64,000 bases of DNA from Streptomyces sp. CB01635 (GTDB lineage Bacteria; Actinomycetota; Actinomycetes; Streptomycetales; Streptomycetaceae). This document shows, piece by piece, positions 36,293 to 45,548 of this stretch; within the stretch, counting starts at the first letter, position 1; each line of letters starts with the position of its first letter. Where the stretch lies: assembly GCF_002803065.1 (NCBI RefSeq), contig NZ_NNBL01000008.1, forward strand, positions 124,001-188,000. Direction: 5' to 3'. A program made the position numbers and the translations under genes. The notes beneath the pieces are model-generated. The model saw only the letters and a program-made list of their open reading frames with translations, made no database searches and was not told where the DNA came from.

Positions 36293-36795
36293 GACCCGAT
36301 CTTCCCCGCAGGCCGGACAGGCTCCTTCATGACGCGCCGACACGTCTGCCACTGCCCTCTTTCCGTGCCGGCGACCCCCACCACCGCGAGGGGCCCTGAT
36401 CAGCGCACGCCTGGCCAACCCAAGAGCGCCATGTGCGACACGAGGCCGCACCCGATGCAGCGGGACCCTTCTGCCTCTTTCAACACCGACGACCATCGGG
36501 TGTTCCGTGCCGGAAGCCGGCGGACGCGGTTCGAGACATAACTGCTCCAACCGCGTGCATCAGACGCCTCGTTGGTCCCATATCGCGCCGTGCTCCATGT
36601 CCAGAATGAGGTCGTCCAGCACGTCTCCCTTTTGCGCTACGCCCGAAGGCGTAACGAACTCCCGTTCTCACACCACCCGGATTGCCGCCAACGCCCCAGC
36701 ACTACGCGACGAGCATGCCTGTGAGCACCCTGATCAACCTCGGACTCACCCGAACCGACAACACCTGGACACGCACCCCGGCCGGCACATGAAGA
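36293..36795. other. Gene-poor interval
   Basis: About 500 bases of lower G+C with no convincing gene. The plus-strand stretch near 36580-36660 reads YRAVLHVQNEVVQHVSLLRY, which vaguely recalls the N-terminus of some transposases, but this is too weak to call. Confidence 0.4.
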
Positions 36796-36828
36796 GTGGG
36801 GCCGCCCGGCCTCGAGCCGGGACCCCAC
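36796..36828. terminator. Terminator hairpin after the PP2C gene
   Basis: GTGGGG-CCGCCCGGC and GCCGGG-ACCCCAC form a stem with a small bulge and a 5-base loop (36811-36815), 20 bases beyond the stop of the minus-strand phosphatase gene. Confidence 0.65.
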
Positions 36829-36848
36829 GCAAGATCTTCATCGGTCTT

Positions 36849-39608
36849 CTAGGCGCCGCCGCCCTGAGCGCCCTCGTCCTGAGCCCCGTCCCGGTCGGGC
36901 GCCTCTTCCCCCGTGGGAGCCGCCGCCGGGCCGGAGACCTCGGGAAGAGCCTGTTCGGCCCAGATCACCTTGCCCTGGGGCGTGTACCGGGTGCCCCAGC
37001 GCTCGGCGATCTGCGACACCAGGAACAGGCCGCGGCCACCCTCGTCCATCGTCGCGGCATACCGCAGGTGCGGGGAGGTGCTGCTGCCGTCGGCGACCTC
37101 GCAGATCAGCGTACGGTCGCGGATCAGCCGTACGTGGATCGGCTCGGAACCGTAACGGATGGCGTTGGTGATCAGCTCGCTCAGGACCAGCTCCACACTG
37201 AAGGCCAGCTCGGACAAGCCCCACTCGTCAAGCTTGCGGGCCACCGCGTCGCGCATCCCCGCCACGGCGGCCGGGTCGAGCGGCACGTCCCAGTCGGCGA
37301 TCCGGTCGCGCGGCAGCCCCTGCGTGCGGGCGATCAGCAGGGCGACGTCGTCCTTGGGACGCCCGGGCAGCATCTCGTCGAGCACGGCCTGGCAGCTCTC
37401 CTCGGGCGACCTGTCGGGGTGGCCCGACAGCGCTTGGCGCAGCAGCTCCATGCCCACATCCAGATCGCGCCTGCGGTCCTCGACGAGGCCATCGGTGTAC
37501 AGGACGAGCTGGGCGCCGTCCGGAAGGTCCAGCTCGGCGGTCTGGAACGGCAGCCCGCCCAGACCGAGGGGCGGCCCGGTCGGCAGATCCAGGAAGGTGA
37601 CGGTGCCGTCGGGGAGAACCAGCGCCGGCGCCAGGTGCCCGGCACGCGCCACGACACAGCGGCGCGTCACCGGATCGTAGATCGCGTACAGACAGGTGGC
37701 ACCCACGATGTCCGTGGCGCTCACAGTGTCCGACTCGTCCTGGTCTATGCGGCCGACGAGGTCGTCCACGTGGCTCAGCAACTCGTCAGGCGGCAGATCG
37801 AGCGAGGAGAAGTTGTGCACCGCGGTCCGCAGCCGGCCCATGGTGGCGGCGGCGTGCAGGCCGTGGCCGACCACGTCGCCGACGGTCAGCGCGACCCGGC
37901 TGCCCGACAGCGGAATCACGTCGAACCAGTCGCCGCTCACGCCCGACTGAGCGGGGAGGTAGCGGAAGCCGACTTCGAGGGCGCTCTGTTCGGGCAGGGC
38001 TCGCGGCAGCAGGCTGCGCTGGAGGGTCACCGCGAGGGCGTGCTCGCGGGTGTAGCGGCGGGCGTTGTCGATGCTGACCGCTGCTCGGGCCACCAGTTCC
38101 TCGGCAAGCGACAGATCTTCCTCGTCGAATGCCCCGTGCTGCTGGGAGCGCCAGAAGTTGGCCATGCCCAGCACGACACCACGGGCCTTGATCGGGGCGG
38201 CGATGAGGGTGTGAATGCCGTAGTCCATGATCCTCTTGGTGCGCTCCAGGTCCTGCGCGTGCCAGCCCGTGGCGGTCGACAGGTCGGCCACCAGCTCGGC
38301 GTGGCCACTCCCGTAGCCGCGGGCCTGGGGGGTGGACGGCAGAAAGTCGATCAGCCTGCCCGCCTCGTAGAGCGGGTGGTCGTCCCGGATTCCGTACACG
38401 GCCGTACGACGCATGTCCGTCGCGGTGAGGGCCGGCTCCTCACCGTGCAGTACGGCGTCGGCCAGGTCCACGGTGACGAAGTCGGCGAAACGGGGGACGG
38501 CGACCTGCGCCAGCTCGTCGGCGGTGCGCAGGACGTCCAGGGTGGTGCCGATGCCCAGTCCCGCGTCGTACAGCAGCTTGAGCCGCTCCCGCGCGATCTC
38601 CGCCCTGCCGGTCACCGCCTGCAACTCGGTGGAGTCGCGCAGCGTGACCACTGTCCCCATGGGGCCGCCGCCGCTGTCCGTGTGCCGCTGGTTGACCGCC
38701 AGCAGCCGGTCTCCGGCGAAGTGCACCTCATCGGTGACCTCGCGCCCGGAGACAAGCAGCGCCGCCACTTCGGGGTCGAGGCTCGACAGCTCCGACACGA
38801 GCTGCCCCTCGACATCAGGGGGCAGCTCCAGCAGCCGTCTGGCCTCGTCGTTCGCCAGCAGCAGCTGCCCGCCACCGCCGACTATCAGCACCCCTTCGCG
38901 CACGGAGTGCAGCACCGTGTCGTGGTGGTCGTACATGCGGGTCATCTCGTCCGGGGCCAGGCTGTGGGTCTGCCGTCGCAGCCGTCGGCCCACCAGTGCC
39001 GTGCCCGCGGTGGCCACCACGAGTGCCCCGGCACCGGCGCCCAGGATGATCGGCAGTTGCCGGGCCACCTGACTGGCCACGTTCTTGACCTTCAGCCCCG
39101 CCGAGACGAGCCCCACGACCTTGCCGTCGGCGTTGTCGATGGGGACGGTGGCCTGGACCTCCCGGCCGAGTGGGCCCATCACACTCTCCGTGTACACCTT
39201 CCCCTCGAGCGACGGCCCGATGGTGCCCACGAACTGCTTTCCGATCAGGTTCGGCAGGGGGTGGGTGTAGCGGATGCCTTTGGTGTCCAGGACCACGATG
39301 AAGTCGACGCCCGCGGCCTTGCGCGCCGCCTCCGTGAGCGGCTGGAGGATCTTGCTCGGGTCGGGGCTCTCCAGTGCGGCCACGACGCCGGGAGAGTGCG
39401 CGAACGTCTCCGCCACGGCGACGGAGCGGCGCTTGGCCTCGGCGTTGGTGTCCCGGTCCGACTGGAGGACCAGGGCGAAGACGCCAGCGACTACGAGCAG
39501 CACGACCAGCGCCACCTGGAGTACGAACACCTGCCCGGCTACGCTTCGCGGGCTTCTGCTGACCAGGGACCTGAACAGGCTTCTCAAGTCGGCGAAACGA
39601 TTCGCCAT
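36849..39608 (-). CDS. Membrane sensor PP2C phosphatase with HATPase domain
   Basis: 919 residues, a multi-domain stress-signalling protein. Order: membrane helix 1 (VFVLQVALVVLLVVAGVFAL, about 28-47), an extracytoplasmic CitA/DcuS-like sensor (VDFIVVLDTKGIRYTHPLPN, LGREVQATVPIDNADGKVVG), helix 2 (LPIILGAGAGALVVATAGTA), a PAS domain (LHSVREGVLIVGGGGQLLLA), a GAF domain, a SpoIIE-type PP2C phosphatase (VSGDWFDVIPLSG, TVGDVVGHGLHAAATMG, LVLYTDGLVEDRR, RPKDDVALLIART) and a C-terminal HATPase of the anti-sigma-factor type (VELVLSELITNAIRYGS, EGGRGLFLVSQIAERWG). It would dephosphorylate an anti-anti-sigma factor and bind or phosphorylate partners. No STAS-domain partner lies nearby. The ligand of the sensor, perhaps a dicarboxylate, is inferred only. 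Confidence 0.92.
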   Translation of the reverse strand: MANRFADLRSLFRSLVSRSPRSVAGQVFVLQVALVVLLVVAGVFALVLQSDRDTNAEAKRRSVAVAETFAHSPGVVAALESPDPSKILQPLTEAARKAAGVDFIVVLDTKGIRYTHPLPNLIGKQFVGTIGPSLEGKVYTESVMGPLGREVQATVPIDNADGKVVGLVSAGLKVKNVASQVARQLPIILGAGAGALVVATAGTALVGRRLRRQTHSLAPDEMTRMYDHHDTVLHSVREGVLIVGGGGQLLLANDEARRLLELPPDVEGQLVSELSSLDPEVAALLVSGREVTDEVHFAGDRLLAVNQRHTDSGGGPMGTVVTLRDSTELQAVTGRAEIARERLKLLYDAGLGIGTTLDVLRTADELAQVAVPRFADFVTVDLADAVLHGEEPALTATDMRRTAVYGIRDDHPLYEAGRLIDFLPSTPQARGYGSGHAELVADLSTATGWHAQDLERTKRIMDYGIHTLIAAPIKARGVVLGMANFWRSQQHGAFDEEDLSLAEELVARAAVSIDNARRYTREHALAVTLQRSLLPRALPEQSALEVGFRYLPAQSGVSGDWFDVIPLSGSRVALTVGDVVGHGLHAAATMGRLRTAVHNFSSLDLPPDELLSHVDDLVGRIDQDESDTVSATDIVGATCLYAIYDPVTRRCVVARAGHLAPALVLPDGTVTFLDLPTGPPLGLGGLPFQTAELDLPDGAQLVLYTDGLVEDRRRDLDVGMELLRQALSGHPDRSPEESCQAVLDEMLPGRPKDDVALLIARTQGLPRDRIADWDVPLDPAAVAGMRDAVARKLDEWGLSELAFSVELVLSELITNAIRYGSEPIHVRLIRDRTLICEVADGSSTSPHLRYAATMDEGGRGLFLVSQIAERWGTRYTPQGKVIWAEQALPEVSGPAAAPTGEEAPDRDGAQDEGAQGGGA

Positions 39609-39733
39609 GTGACCTTTCTAGCACTGGCGATCCTGAGCGGCCACAGGCCGCACCTCCCAGGGCATGGAACCGCGGGACGCGCGGCGGGGACGGACCCGGT
39701 CCAAGACAGCCTGCCTCGGGCGCGGGGGCCCGC

Positions 39734-40440
39734 TCACACGCGAGGCGGTCTCCGCCGGACCGAAGCGGCCAGCCGGGCGGCGAGCACCTCGGCGAGTCCC
39801 CGCAGTTCTTCCGGCCGCCGCTCGATGACGAACGGCCGGTCGAGCGGCGCGAGCACGGCGGGCAGCCACTCGAGCCGCTCCACCTGCAGCTCAACGCGGA
39901 ACCAGGGCTCGGGGTCCCGGGTCCCCTCCACGCTGTGCGAGGAGGGCAGCTCTGCCACGGTCACGACGCCGGCGGGGAGTCGCGAGCGGATGTGCTCGGC
40001 CGCTCCCTGGACGCGCAGGGCCACCTCGTGGCGGTACTGAGCCGTCGCGAACCCCGACAGAACGCGTTGCGCCGGGTCGAGGTCGGCGGGCGGTTCCAAC
40101 GAGCCGGACAGGGTCCGCGCGTCGGTGATGTGGTCCAGGCGGAACGTCCGGTCCTCGCCGATCGCGGGATCCGTGCCCGTCACGTACCACCTGCGGGAAT
40201 GGGTGACGAGCTCGTACTTGGTGCAGCATGCGCTCGCTGCGCCGGCCGTCGCAGACGGCATACCGGATGTCGAGCCTGCGGCTGCGCCGTTCGGGCAGCA
40301 CCCGCCGGATCTTGGCCGCCGTCTCGCCCGCCGTGCCGGTGGCCGTCATCAGGCCGGCGCACCGCCCCGCGACCAGGCCGAGCCGTACGGCGAGCGCCTC
40401 TTCGTCGCTCAGCGTGCATGGGGGCAGACGGTAACGGGGG
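39734..40440 (-). pseudogene. Broken WYL-domain transcriptional regulator
   Basis: The C-terminal 150 codons (39734 to about 40205) are well preserved: ELVTHSRRWYVTGTDPAIGE, FRLDHITDARTLSGS and the WYL C-terminal extension LPAGVVTVAELPSSHSVEGT. Upstream, another frame holds the linker region of such proteins (RYRLPPCTLSDEEALAVRLG, ETAAKIRRVLPERRSRRLDI, RYAVCDGRRSERM), so a frameshift near 40220 splits the gene. The short distance between VLPERR and the WYL part suggests a small deletion too, and the N-terminal DNA-binding domain is not recoverable. WYL regulators bind ligands or nucleic acid; this one is probably dead. Confidence 0.72.
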
Positions 40441-41103
40441 CGAGCCGCTGGGGCGGCGGCTGCGCCCTGTCGCCTGCGTGCCCGTGGATTGCCTCGCTGA
40501 CTGCGATGGCGGTGACGATCAGAGTGGTCAGGAGCGAGAGGACGATCGGCTCGGGGCGGGGGCCATGGGATGAGCAGGATGAGTGCGCCGTTCCCGCTCA
40601 CCTGTCGCCATCCTGAGCGGTCCGCCAGGTCCAGGGAGAGGGACCAGTCAGCGGACCGCCAGGTCAAAGCGCATTCGAAGGCCGCCGCAGCCTGGTCCAG
40701 GCCGCCCATCACATGCCAGGTGTCGCCCGTACGACTGCGGTCCACCTGACCCGCTCGACGGCATCGGCGCGGTCGCACAGGGCGAAGGACAGCTCGTAGC
40801 GGCCGCAGGACCGGGGCAGCCGGGCCATGGAGGCCTGCGACTCCGTGACGGGACTGCGCCCGTGACCGAACCAAGGGCCATCACCGCGTCGTCCATGTCC
40901 CCTTCGAGGAACAGGCGGTAGCCCGTACCAGCACAGCGCTCAGCGAACGGTCCCCTTAGAGGCTCTCCTAGAGTTCGCAACGCCGGTCCCGCCACAACTC
41001 GGCAAGGGCCGCATAGGGCTCCGGGCTGTCGGTGCGCCGGGTGATCCGTGAGAGTCTGCGGGCGGAACACCGGGTGCGGGAACGCAAATGAGGACGGGAC
41101 GGC
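40441..41103 (-). other. Decayed coding region
   Basis: Minus-strand pieces with coding-like composition occur in three different frames (GTGYRLFLEGDMDDAVMALG, LPRSCGRYELSFALCDRADA, GDTWHVMGGLDQAAAAFECA), so at least one gene has been broken by several frameshifts here. I recognise no family. No intact gene is visible on either strand. Confidence 0.4.
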
Positions 41104-41925
41104 ATGGAACCAGTGGTGGGGCCGGACACGCGGAGCGCGGTGCCCGAGGGGCTCGGTGCGGCGATACGAGATACGGCCGGGGAGATAGCCACACTGCTGC
41201 GCGCGGGCGCCGACATGGGACTTCGGGTGCCGGGGTCGCAGTGGAGCGTCGGGGAGGCGGCCGCGCATCTGGCGCTGGCCAACGAGCTGATGGCGGACAT
41301 CGCGGCGGGACATGCGCGTAGTTACGGAGACGGCACACCGCAGAGTCTTGCCGCGGCCAACGAGCAGGCGCTCGCCGCGTTCGGTGAGCGGGAGGCCGAG
41401 CCGCTGGCCGGAATGATCGTAGAGCAGGCCGCCGCATGTCTGAGGGCGCTGGAGGAGCGGGGCACGGAAGGGACCGTGGTCAGTCCGCTGGGTCCGATGG
41501 GACCGGATGTGCTGGGCTCGTATCTGCTCACGCACATGCTGGGACACGGATACGACCTGGCCCGCGCGCTGGGACATGCGCACATGATCGACCGGGAGCG
41601 GGTGCGGCTGACGCTGCCCTTCATGCTGACGGCGATGCCACGGGTGACCGACGCGTCCGGCACCGCCGGGCTGAGCGTCCGCTACGCGATCCGCCTGTGG
41701 GGTGGCGGCCGGTTCGACGTGCGGGTGGCCGGGGGCGCGGTGTCGGTCGGCGAGCAACTGCCGGGACGCGCGGACTGCACCATCCTCATCGAGCCGGTCA
41801 CCTTTCTCCTGATGGCGCTCGGGCGCCGTGGCCAGTGGGGCGCCCTCGCTCAGGGCCGCATCCTGGTCGGGGGGCGCAAGCCCTGGCTCGCTCCGCGCTT
41901 CCCTGCTCTCTTCAAGGCACCCTGA
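41104..41925 (+). CDS. MDMPI-type (maleylpyruvate isomerase-like) protein
   Basis: 273 residues. The N-terminal DinB/MDMPI four-helix domain is recognisable (GSQWSVGEAAAHLALANELM, LGSYLLTHMLGHGYDLARAL), with His residues positioned as in the thiol- and metal-binding family. The C-terminal half resembles an SCP2-like domain (YAIRLWGGGRFDVRVAGGAV, DCTILIEPVTFLLMALGRRG). Family members are mycothiol-dependent isomerases or transferases, but most are uncharacterised, and no maleylpyruvate pathway gene is nearby. ATG 41104 has GAGG with suitable spacing. The gene stands alone. Confidence 0.78.
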   Translation: MEPVVGPDTRSAVPEGLGAAIRDTAGEIATLLRAGADMGLRVPGSQWSVGEAAAHLALANELMADIAAGHARSYGDGTPQSLAAANEQALAAFGEREAEPLAGMIVEQAAACLRALEERGTEGTVVSPLGPMGPDVLGSYLLTHMLGHGYDLARALGHAHMIDRERVRLTLPFMLTAMPRVTDASGTAGLSVRYAIRLWGGGRFDVRVAGGAVSVGEQLPGRADCTILIEPVTFLLMALGRRGQWGALAQGRILVGGRKPWLAPRFPALFKAP

Positions 41926-41930
41926 CCACG

Positions 41931-42230
41931 ATGGACCGCGGGGTCGAAGCCTGGCTGCGGCGCGAGCGCATGGCGCCGGAGATCCCCGCCGGACAGCGGC
42001 CGTGGCAGGCGTTCGACTCAATGTGCTCGGTATTGCCGTGCAACGACGCCCTCGAGATGACCGGCACGCTGCTGTTCCACCTGTACAAGCACCCGGAGAC
42101 GCCTGCTCCCACGCGCGTGTCCGGCTGTGAACAGCTGATGCGGCAGGCCGGACACACACGGCCCCAGCGCGAGGAACACGCGCCGGACCGGCTCCGACTC
42201 CTCACCCGCGCAAGGGAACGAACGGGCTGA
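41931..42230 (+). CDS. Hypothetical protein
   Basis: 99 residues, starting five bases after the MDMPI gene stop (MDRGVEAWLRRERMAPEIPA), with a mid-region CSVLPCNDALEMTGTLLFHL. No family recognised and no clear ribosome site apart from the preceding gene end. It may be a short downstream gene or the truncated start of something longer. Confidence 0.35.
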   Translation: MDRGVEAWLRRERMAPEIPAGQRPWQAFDSMCSVLPCNDALEMTGTLLFHLYKHPETPAPTRVSGCEQLMRQAGHTRPQREEHAPDRLRLLTRARERTG

Positions 42231-42326
42231 CGGCCCCGCTCCACGACGCGGCGATCTGAACAGATGATGGTGTCTGTAGAGGACAGGGTTCACCCGTTTC
42301 GGCCTCGATCGACTGCACAGGCGTTC

Positions 42327-43451
42327 TCAGTCTGCGGATGCCGGTTCTGCGGGCCGGGCCGTGAAGAAGCGGACGATGTCTTCCGCTGCTGTTGGGGACA
42401 GCATCATCGCCTGGACTCGTGCGGACATTTCGGCGATCGGGTGAATTCTGGTGAACATCACCTCCTCGTACGTCCGGATCGCCGAGTCCGGGTCGGCGGG
42501 GTTGGCGGCGAGTCGGCCGGCGAGCTCGGCGGCGTCGAGCATGGCCTGGTTGGCGCCCTCGCCGACCGGCGGCATGAGGTGCGCGGCGTCGCCGATGAGG
42601 GTGACGCCGGGCCGGCTGGACCAGCGCGTACCGGTAGGCATCGCTTCGATCGGGCGCGGCGTCGGCGCGCTGTCGCCGGCCTCGATGAGTGCGGTGAGGC
42701 GTGGGTCCCAGCCACCGAACACGTCCAGCAGAGCGCGCTTACTACGGTAGGTGTCGATGGGGCGATCGTCTGCGCGCAGCGAGATCCCGACCCGCAGGCT
42801 GCCGTCGCCGAGGCGTTGCGCTGCCAGGATCTGATTCACGCCGACGCACCACAGGTTCCCGGGGCCGACCAGTTCGGCGAGATCCGGATAGCGCCGGTTC
42901 ACGTCTTCGATGTTCAGCTCTACGAGCGTGGCCACACTGGACAATTGGACGTCGGCCAGCAGCGACCGGACGATCGAGCGTGCGCCGTCCGCGCCGATGA
43001 GGATGTCGCATCCGGTTCGGTGGCCGCCATGGAACGTCAGTTCCCAGCCCCCGCCAGGTCGCGGGGTCGCCGCGACGAGCCGGTGCCGCCAGACAACCGT
43101 GTCGCCGGGGAGGGAATCGAGCAGAAGATCACGCAGTGCGCTCCGGTCAATCTCGGGACGTCCGGAGAATGAGCCAGGTTGCGGCTCATGGTGTACCAGG
43201 GTCCGTCCGGTCGGGTCGACGATGCGATGTTCCTCGCCCTCGGGCCGTGCCTCCGACCGGAACCGGCCGGCGAGACCCGCCTCAGCCAGGGCCAGTTGCC
43301 CGGACTCCGGGTGCAGGTCGAGAGCGCCGCCCTGCGGCCGCGCGGATCGGCTCGCCTCGCGCTCGTACACCACCGCATCGATGCCGTGCTGATGGAGGAT
43401 CCGTGCCAGCGTCAGCCCGCCAAGTCCGCCACCGGCGATCGCAATTCGCAT
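42327..43451 (-). CDS. FAD-dependent monooxygenase (TetX/PHBH-like)
   Basis: 374 residues. FAD-binding Rossmann motif at the N-terminus (MRIAIAGGGLGGLTLARIL), NAD(P)H/FAD motif ILIGADGARSIVRSLL and the FAD ribityl-binding motif GVTLIGDAAHLMPPVGEGAN, all in the right order for class A flavoprotein monooxygenases. The GGALDLHPESGQLAL segment is typical of the TetX-like subgroup, which hydroxylates aromatic antibiotics such as tetracyclines; the true substrate is unknown. GGAG lies five bases before ATG 43451. It is divergent from a TetR gene, with the operator in between, so it is probably a ligand-induced detoxification pair. Confidence 0.9.
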   Translation of the reverse strand: MRIAIAGGGLGGLTLARILHQHGIDAVVYEREASRSARPQGGALDLHPESGQLALAEAGLAGRFRSEARPEGEEHRIVDPTGRTLVHHEPQPGSFSGRPEIDRSALRDLLLDSLPGDTVVWRHRLVAATPRPGGGWELTFHGGHRTGCDILIGADGARSIVRSLLADVQLSSVATLVELNIEDVNRRYPDLAELVGPGNLWCVGVNQILAAQRLGDGSLRVGISLRADDRPIDTYRSKRALLDVFGGWDPRLTALIEAGDSAPTPRPIEAMPTGTRWSSRPGVTLIGDAAHLMPPVGEGANQAMLDAAELAGRLAANPADPDSAIRTYEEVMFTRIHPIAEMSARVQAMMLSPTAAEDIVRFFTARPAEPASAD

Positions 43452-43460
43452 ACCCACTCC

Positions 43461-43500
43461 GTTACCGTACGCTGTCCTTGTGAATACACCGTACGGTAAC
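43461..43500. promoter_or_regulatory. TetR operator region
   Basis: GTTACCGTACG (43461-43471) and CGTACGGTAAC (43490-43500) are exact inverted copies separated by 18 bases. The right copy contains the perfect palindrome ACCGTACGGT (43488-43497). The right part overlaps the start of the TetR gene itself. Confidence 0.75.
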
Positions 43501-44205
43501 GAAACGTTGCCCGTTTGGGAACGGCCCGAACCTCAGCCGCGTGCGGCGCCAGTGCCGTTGAGCCGCGAGAAGATCGCCGCTACGGCGATCCGGCTTGCCG
43601 ACACGCACGGCCTCGACGGCCTGTCGGTGCGCAAAATCGCCAAAGAACTCGGTGTCGGTCCGATGCGGCTCTACGACTACGTGATCAACAGATCCGAACT
43701 GCTCGATCTGATGGTCGACGTCGTCTATGCCCGGATCGCCGAGGTCGGCCAGCACTCTGCGTGGCGCGCCACGGTGCTGGCCATCGCCCACGCGACCCGC
43801 GATGCCGCCCTTGATCATGAGTGGTTCTCCGACCTGCTCGGCGGAAGGCCGCACTTGGGACCTCACGCGCTCGCCGTGGGCGAAGCGACCGCGGCGGCGC
43901 TGAGCCAGGCCCCCGGCGTGCGCGGCATCGACGATCTCCAGCGGACTTTGGGCGCCCTCAACGCGTTCATCATCGGAGCGGTCCGCAGAGAGGTCACCGA
44001 GCGACGCACCGCCCGTTCCACCGGCACCGATGAAGCCGCCTTTCAGGCCAGCCTCGGCCCTTACCTCACACGCATGTTGAATACCGGCAGGTACCCCACC
44101 ATCGCCCGGCTCGTCATCGACGGGGCCCACCTCAATGCCGCGGAAACCTTCAACCACAACCTGACCACTGTCTTGGACGGCATCACCAGCCGACCCCGCA
44201 CGTGA
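43480..44205 (+). CDS. TetR-family repressor
   Basis: 241 residues. Helix-turn-helix region EKIAATAIRLADTHGLDGLS, VRKIAKELGVGPMRLYDYVI near residues 29-68, then a TetR_C_1-type ligand domain. The first start in frame, GTG 43480, lies inside the operator and has no ribosome site before it. This suggests either a leaderless mRNA or a start further in, for example the in-frame GTG codons at 43552 or 43627; the latter would cut into the DNA-binding domain, so 43480 is kept. It most likely represses the divergent FAD monooxygenase and itself. Confidence 0.88.
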   Translation: MNTPYGNETLPVWERPEPQPRAAPVPLSREKIAATAIRLADTHGLDGLSVRKIAKELGVGPMRLYDYVINRSELLDLMVDVVYARIAEVGQHSAWRATVLAIAHATRDAALDHEWFSDLLGGRPHLGPHALAVGEATAAALSQAPGVRGIDDLQRTLGALNAFIIGAVRREVTERRTARSTGTDEAAFQASLGPYLTRMLNTGRYPTIARLVIDGAHLNAAETFNHNLTTVLDGITSRPRT

Positions 44206-44666
44206 CCGACGGCTCTGCGGCCAGCGGCAGGCTGGAAGCCGATGCGCGTTGATCAGACGCCCGGACCTGCCGCGATCCGAGTGCGGCCGGACCCTGCCGA
44301 CAACTCGGCGTGAGTAGCGGAAGCGTGCTGCCGGGTCGACGCGCTGAGCATCCTGACCTGCGTACTTCTGGCACACCTGGCTCTGCAGCCGGCCGACATC
44401 CCGGTCCCCGCGTGGCCTGCTGCCGTCAGATGCGCGGCAGCCTGGCCGCACCGCTGTCATCCCCGGCTGCACTGCGGCCTCGCCTGGACCCGGATTCTGG
44501 CGCGATGTCAGAAAACCCCGAGATATGCACTAAATACATGATTCCACTCGATCAGCAGCCTGATGTCACACCTTGAGTTGCCCTGAAATGACAGCCGATG
44601 AGCCGATTATTACGTTCATTGCATGTCGGCTGCTCAGCTGGCGTCTCCGAGACAGGGAGGATTGAC
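44206..44666. other. Gene-poor interval with AT-richer end
   Basis: No gene is supported. The last 150 bases, before the secreted-protein gene, are AT-richer than the surroundings and presumably hold its promoter; no confident -35/-10 pair was identified. Confidence 0.4.
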
Positions 44667-45251
44667 ATGCCCACGCGAATCTTCGCCGTATCCGCCGCCA
44701 TGGTAGGCGCAGCGGTCCTTGCCGCCGCCGGCATCACCTATGCCGCGCAATCCGAATCGACCCAGGCCGCTGCCCCGGCGGCCCAACAAGCCGCGCCGCC
44801 GGCCAAGCGGGCCGCCCCACCCGTCAAGAAAGCGGCCCCGCCCGTCAAGAAGGCCGCCCCCGCGGCAGCTCCCGTCGGTACCGACAGCGCTGACGGCAGG
44901 GGGGACGAGGGCCGTGGCCACGAGGGCCGTGACCGTGGCTACGGCGGCAAGAAGGAGGGAAGAATCCACTTCAACGAACGGACGTACTCCGCCCGCACGG
45001 AGGGCTGCATCCCCGCTGCCAGTGGGCTGGGCTCAAGCAGTTTCAGCATCGACAACGACAGCGACGCGACCGTCGAGGTCTACCGCGGGTTCAACTGCGA
45101 CAACGGTGCGCCGGTGGCCACGGTCGGCCCCTACGGCGCTACTTATGGTGTCGCGCCCCGGACCGGCCATGGGAGCGGCCAGGGAGGCGTCTTCGTCGAG
45201 GACGCGGTCGTGGGCAGTTTCCGGGTGATCTGCGACCACGACGAGTGGTGA
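44667..45251 (+). CDS. Secreted protein with Pro/Ala/Lys repeats
   Basis: 194 residues from ATG 44667, which has AGGGAGG eight bases upstream. Signal peptide IFAVSAAMVGAAVLAAAGIT, then an Ala/Pro/Lys linker with repeats (PPVKKAAPPVKKAAP) and a Gly/Asp/Arg stretch (GRGDEGRGHEGRDRG). A small C-terminal domain has two Cys (TEGCIPAASG, VICDHDE) besides FNCDNG. The linker looks like a cell-wall-spanning spacer. No family recognised; function unknown. Confidence 0.75.
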   Translation: MPTRIFAVSAAMVGAAVLAAAGITYAAQSESTQAAAPAAQQAAPPAKRAAPPVKKAAPPVKKAAPAAAPVGTDSADGRGDEGRGHEGRDRGYGGKKEGRIHFNERTYSARTEGCIPAASGLGSSSFSIDNDSDATVEVYRGFNCDNGAPVATVGPYGATYGVAPRTGHGSGQGGVFVEDAVVGSFRVICDHDEW

Positions 45252-45274
45252 CACCACCATCCCGAGCACGCTGG

Positions 45275-45305
45275 ATCGCCGGCCCGTCGGAATCGGGCCG
45301 GCGAT
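45275..45305. terminator. Terminator hairpin after the secreted-protein gene
   Basis: ATCGCCGGCCCG and CGGGCCGGCGAT pair perfectly over 12 bases around a 7-base loop, 23 bases after the stop. Confidence 0.75.
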
Positions 45306-45548
45306 GCAGGTCGATGTGGGTCCCGTCGTAGAAGCGCTGGCCGTTTGCACCAGCCCCGGCGGACAGGTTCTGCCAGGCCCGCTCGGGAGGCTAGTCGGCA
45401 AGGTCGTCTGCGCGGAACTTCCCTGCCTGGGTGGTGCCTTCGTGGGTGCGGGCCACCGCGAGGACGTAGCCAGTACCTCGTTCCTCCACGGTAGTGCGCA
45501 GCTTCGGACTACCGCCGTAGGCCTCGTCGCCGGTCCCGGAATGGCGGA
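45303..45548 (-). pseudogene. Broken transposase (DDE type)
   Basis: The minus strand reads GTGDEAYGGSPKLRTTVEER, GTGYVLAVARTHEGTTQAGK and FRADDLAD, then an in-frame TAG, then PERAWQNLSAGAGANGQRFY. This is the middle part of the DDE transposases common in streptomycetes (IS701/IS4-like group, DEAYGxxxxLR motif). Upstream the frame is lost; related debris may extend to about 45700. An internal stop and truncation make it a relic. Confidence 0.7.

Noticed and set aside
44310..44576. Plus-strand open frame after the TetR gene
   Set aside because: No ribosome site, no codon bias at third positions and no recognisable motif.
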